Assembly (NCBI RefSeq): GCF_005889725.1
Contig: NZ_VCKX01000019.1
Coordinates: 1 to 64,000 of the forward strand
Reading direction: 5' to 3'
Source: Nonomuraea zeae
Lineage (GTDB): Bacteria; Actinomycetota; Actinomycetes; Streptosporangiales; Streptosporangiaceae
DNA length: 64,000 nucleotides
Position numbers and translations under genes: made by a program. This document shows positions 63,659 through 64,000 of the stretch, in pieces. A model generated the notes under the pieces. That model saw only the letters and a list, made by a program, of their open reading frames with translations, did no database searches and had not been told where the DNA came from. Each line of letters begins with the position of its first letter. The stretch's first letter is position 1.

Positions 63659-64000
63659 ATGGCTGAGGCACTGCACGTGGTCAAGCATCCGACGGGGTTC
63701 TACTCGGCGGGTGCGACGACCGTCTTCGCGTCGAGATATGACCAGAGGTTCTCCTACTGCTTGTACGTCCCGTCCGCGCACGACCCGGACGGCGCTCCCC
63801 TGCCGCTGGCCGTCCTGCAGCACGGGACGGGGCGGCGCGGCCCGCAGTACCGCGACAACTTCGCCGACTGGGCCGAGGAGCACGGCTGCGTGGTGCTCGC
63901 CCCGCTCTTCCCCGCCGGCATCGTGGACCCCGACGACCTGCACAACTTCAAGTTCCTCAGGTACGGCGACATCCGCTTCGACCACGCGCTGCTGGCCATG
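63659..64000 (+). CDS. Alpha/beta hydrolase, N-terminal part (cut by window edge)
   Basis: 114 residues visible from ATG 63659; the frame is open at the right edge. YCLYVPSAHDPDGAPLPLAV, LQHGTGRRGPQY (oxyanion-hole HG-type motif) and GCVVLAPLFPAGIVDPDDLH fit the beginning of an esterase-/PHB-depolymerase-like alpha/beta hydrolase. The nucleophile elbow lies outside the window. It is divergent from the DUF5937 regulator. Confidence 0.8.
   Translation, partial: MAEALHVVKHPTGFYSAGATTVFASRYDQRFSYCLYVPSAHDPDGAPLPLAVLQHGTGRRGPQYRDNFADWAEEHGCVVLAPLFPAGIVDPDDLHNFKFLRYGDIRFDHALLAM

Overview
The window is high-GC actinomycete chromosome, most like the Nonomuraea/Streptosporangium group. This is inferred from codon use, GTG/TTG starts, many leaderless genes, the IF2 linker type, and the nusA-infB-rbfA-truB-ribF-rpsO-pnp and dapA-RNase J neighbourhoods. 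I see no rRNA, tRNA or CRISPR array.

Layout. 1-5.2 kb: D-glucarate catabolism (end of a KDG dehydratase, ketoglutarate semialdehyde dehydrogenase, glucarate dehydratase, and an unknown coupled protein). 5.2-10.7 kb: a DUF402 protein, a NarL-type two-component system whose kinase carries a large repeat insertion, and a divergent ABC-2 transporter. 10.7-18.5 kb: an IS3 transposase remnant, RNase J, DapA, an acetyltransferase, a HutC-like regulator and RadC. 16.6-21.4 kb is gene-poor and holds tandem repeats and a candidate structured RNA. 21.4-30 kb: two tandem regulators each made of two GntR winged helices, a diiron ferritin-like enzyme with an EamA exporter and a MocR regulator, CGNR, GNAT, MenA, adenosine deaminase and GAF-ANTAR proteins.

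30.1-45.1 kb is the most interesting part. It encodes a KAP NTPase, two further P-loop proteins, an FxsB-type radical SAM/SPASM maturase overlapped by an HExxH protein, an NB-ARC/TPR protein of the FxSxx-COOH type, a 52-residue precursor peptide ending FQNSI, an nSTAND1-TPR NTPase, an MFS exporter and an AAC(3)-type acetyltransferase. I read this as a three-residue-cyclophane (triceptide) RiPP locus embedded in an NTPase-rich signalling or conflict cassette.

45.2-61.3 kb is housekeeping, almost all on the minus strand: rimP, nusA, ylxR, infB, DUF503, rbfA, nrnA, truB, ribF, rpsO, pnp, an M16 protease and dapB, interrupted by one plus-strand TRM11-like methyltransferase. 61.4-64 kb: a lipoprotein and a DUF4439 ferritin-like protein, a DUF5937/ArsR regulator, and the start of an alpha/beta hydrolase.

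Two themes recur. Many genes have a TAnnnT box 5-8 nt before the start codon, which indicates leaderless mRNAs and fixes starts. Several minisatellite arrays begin at or within a few codons of a gene's stop codon and run into the intergenic space.
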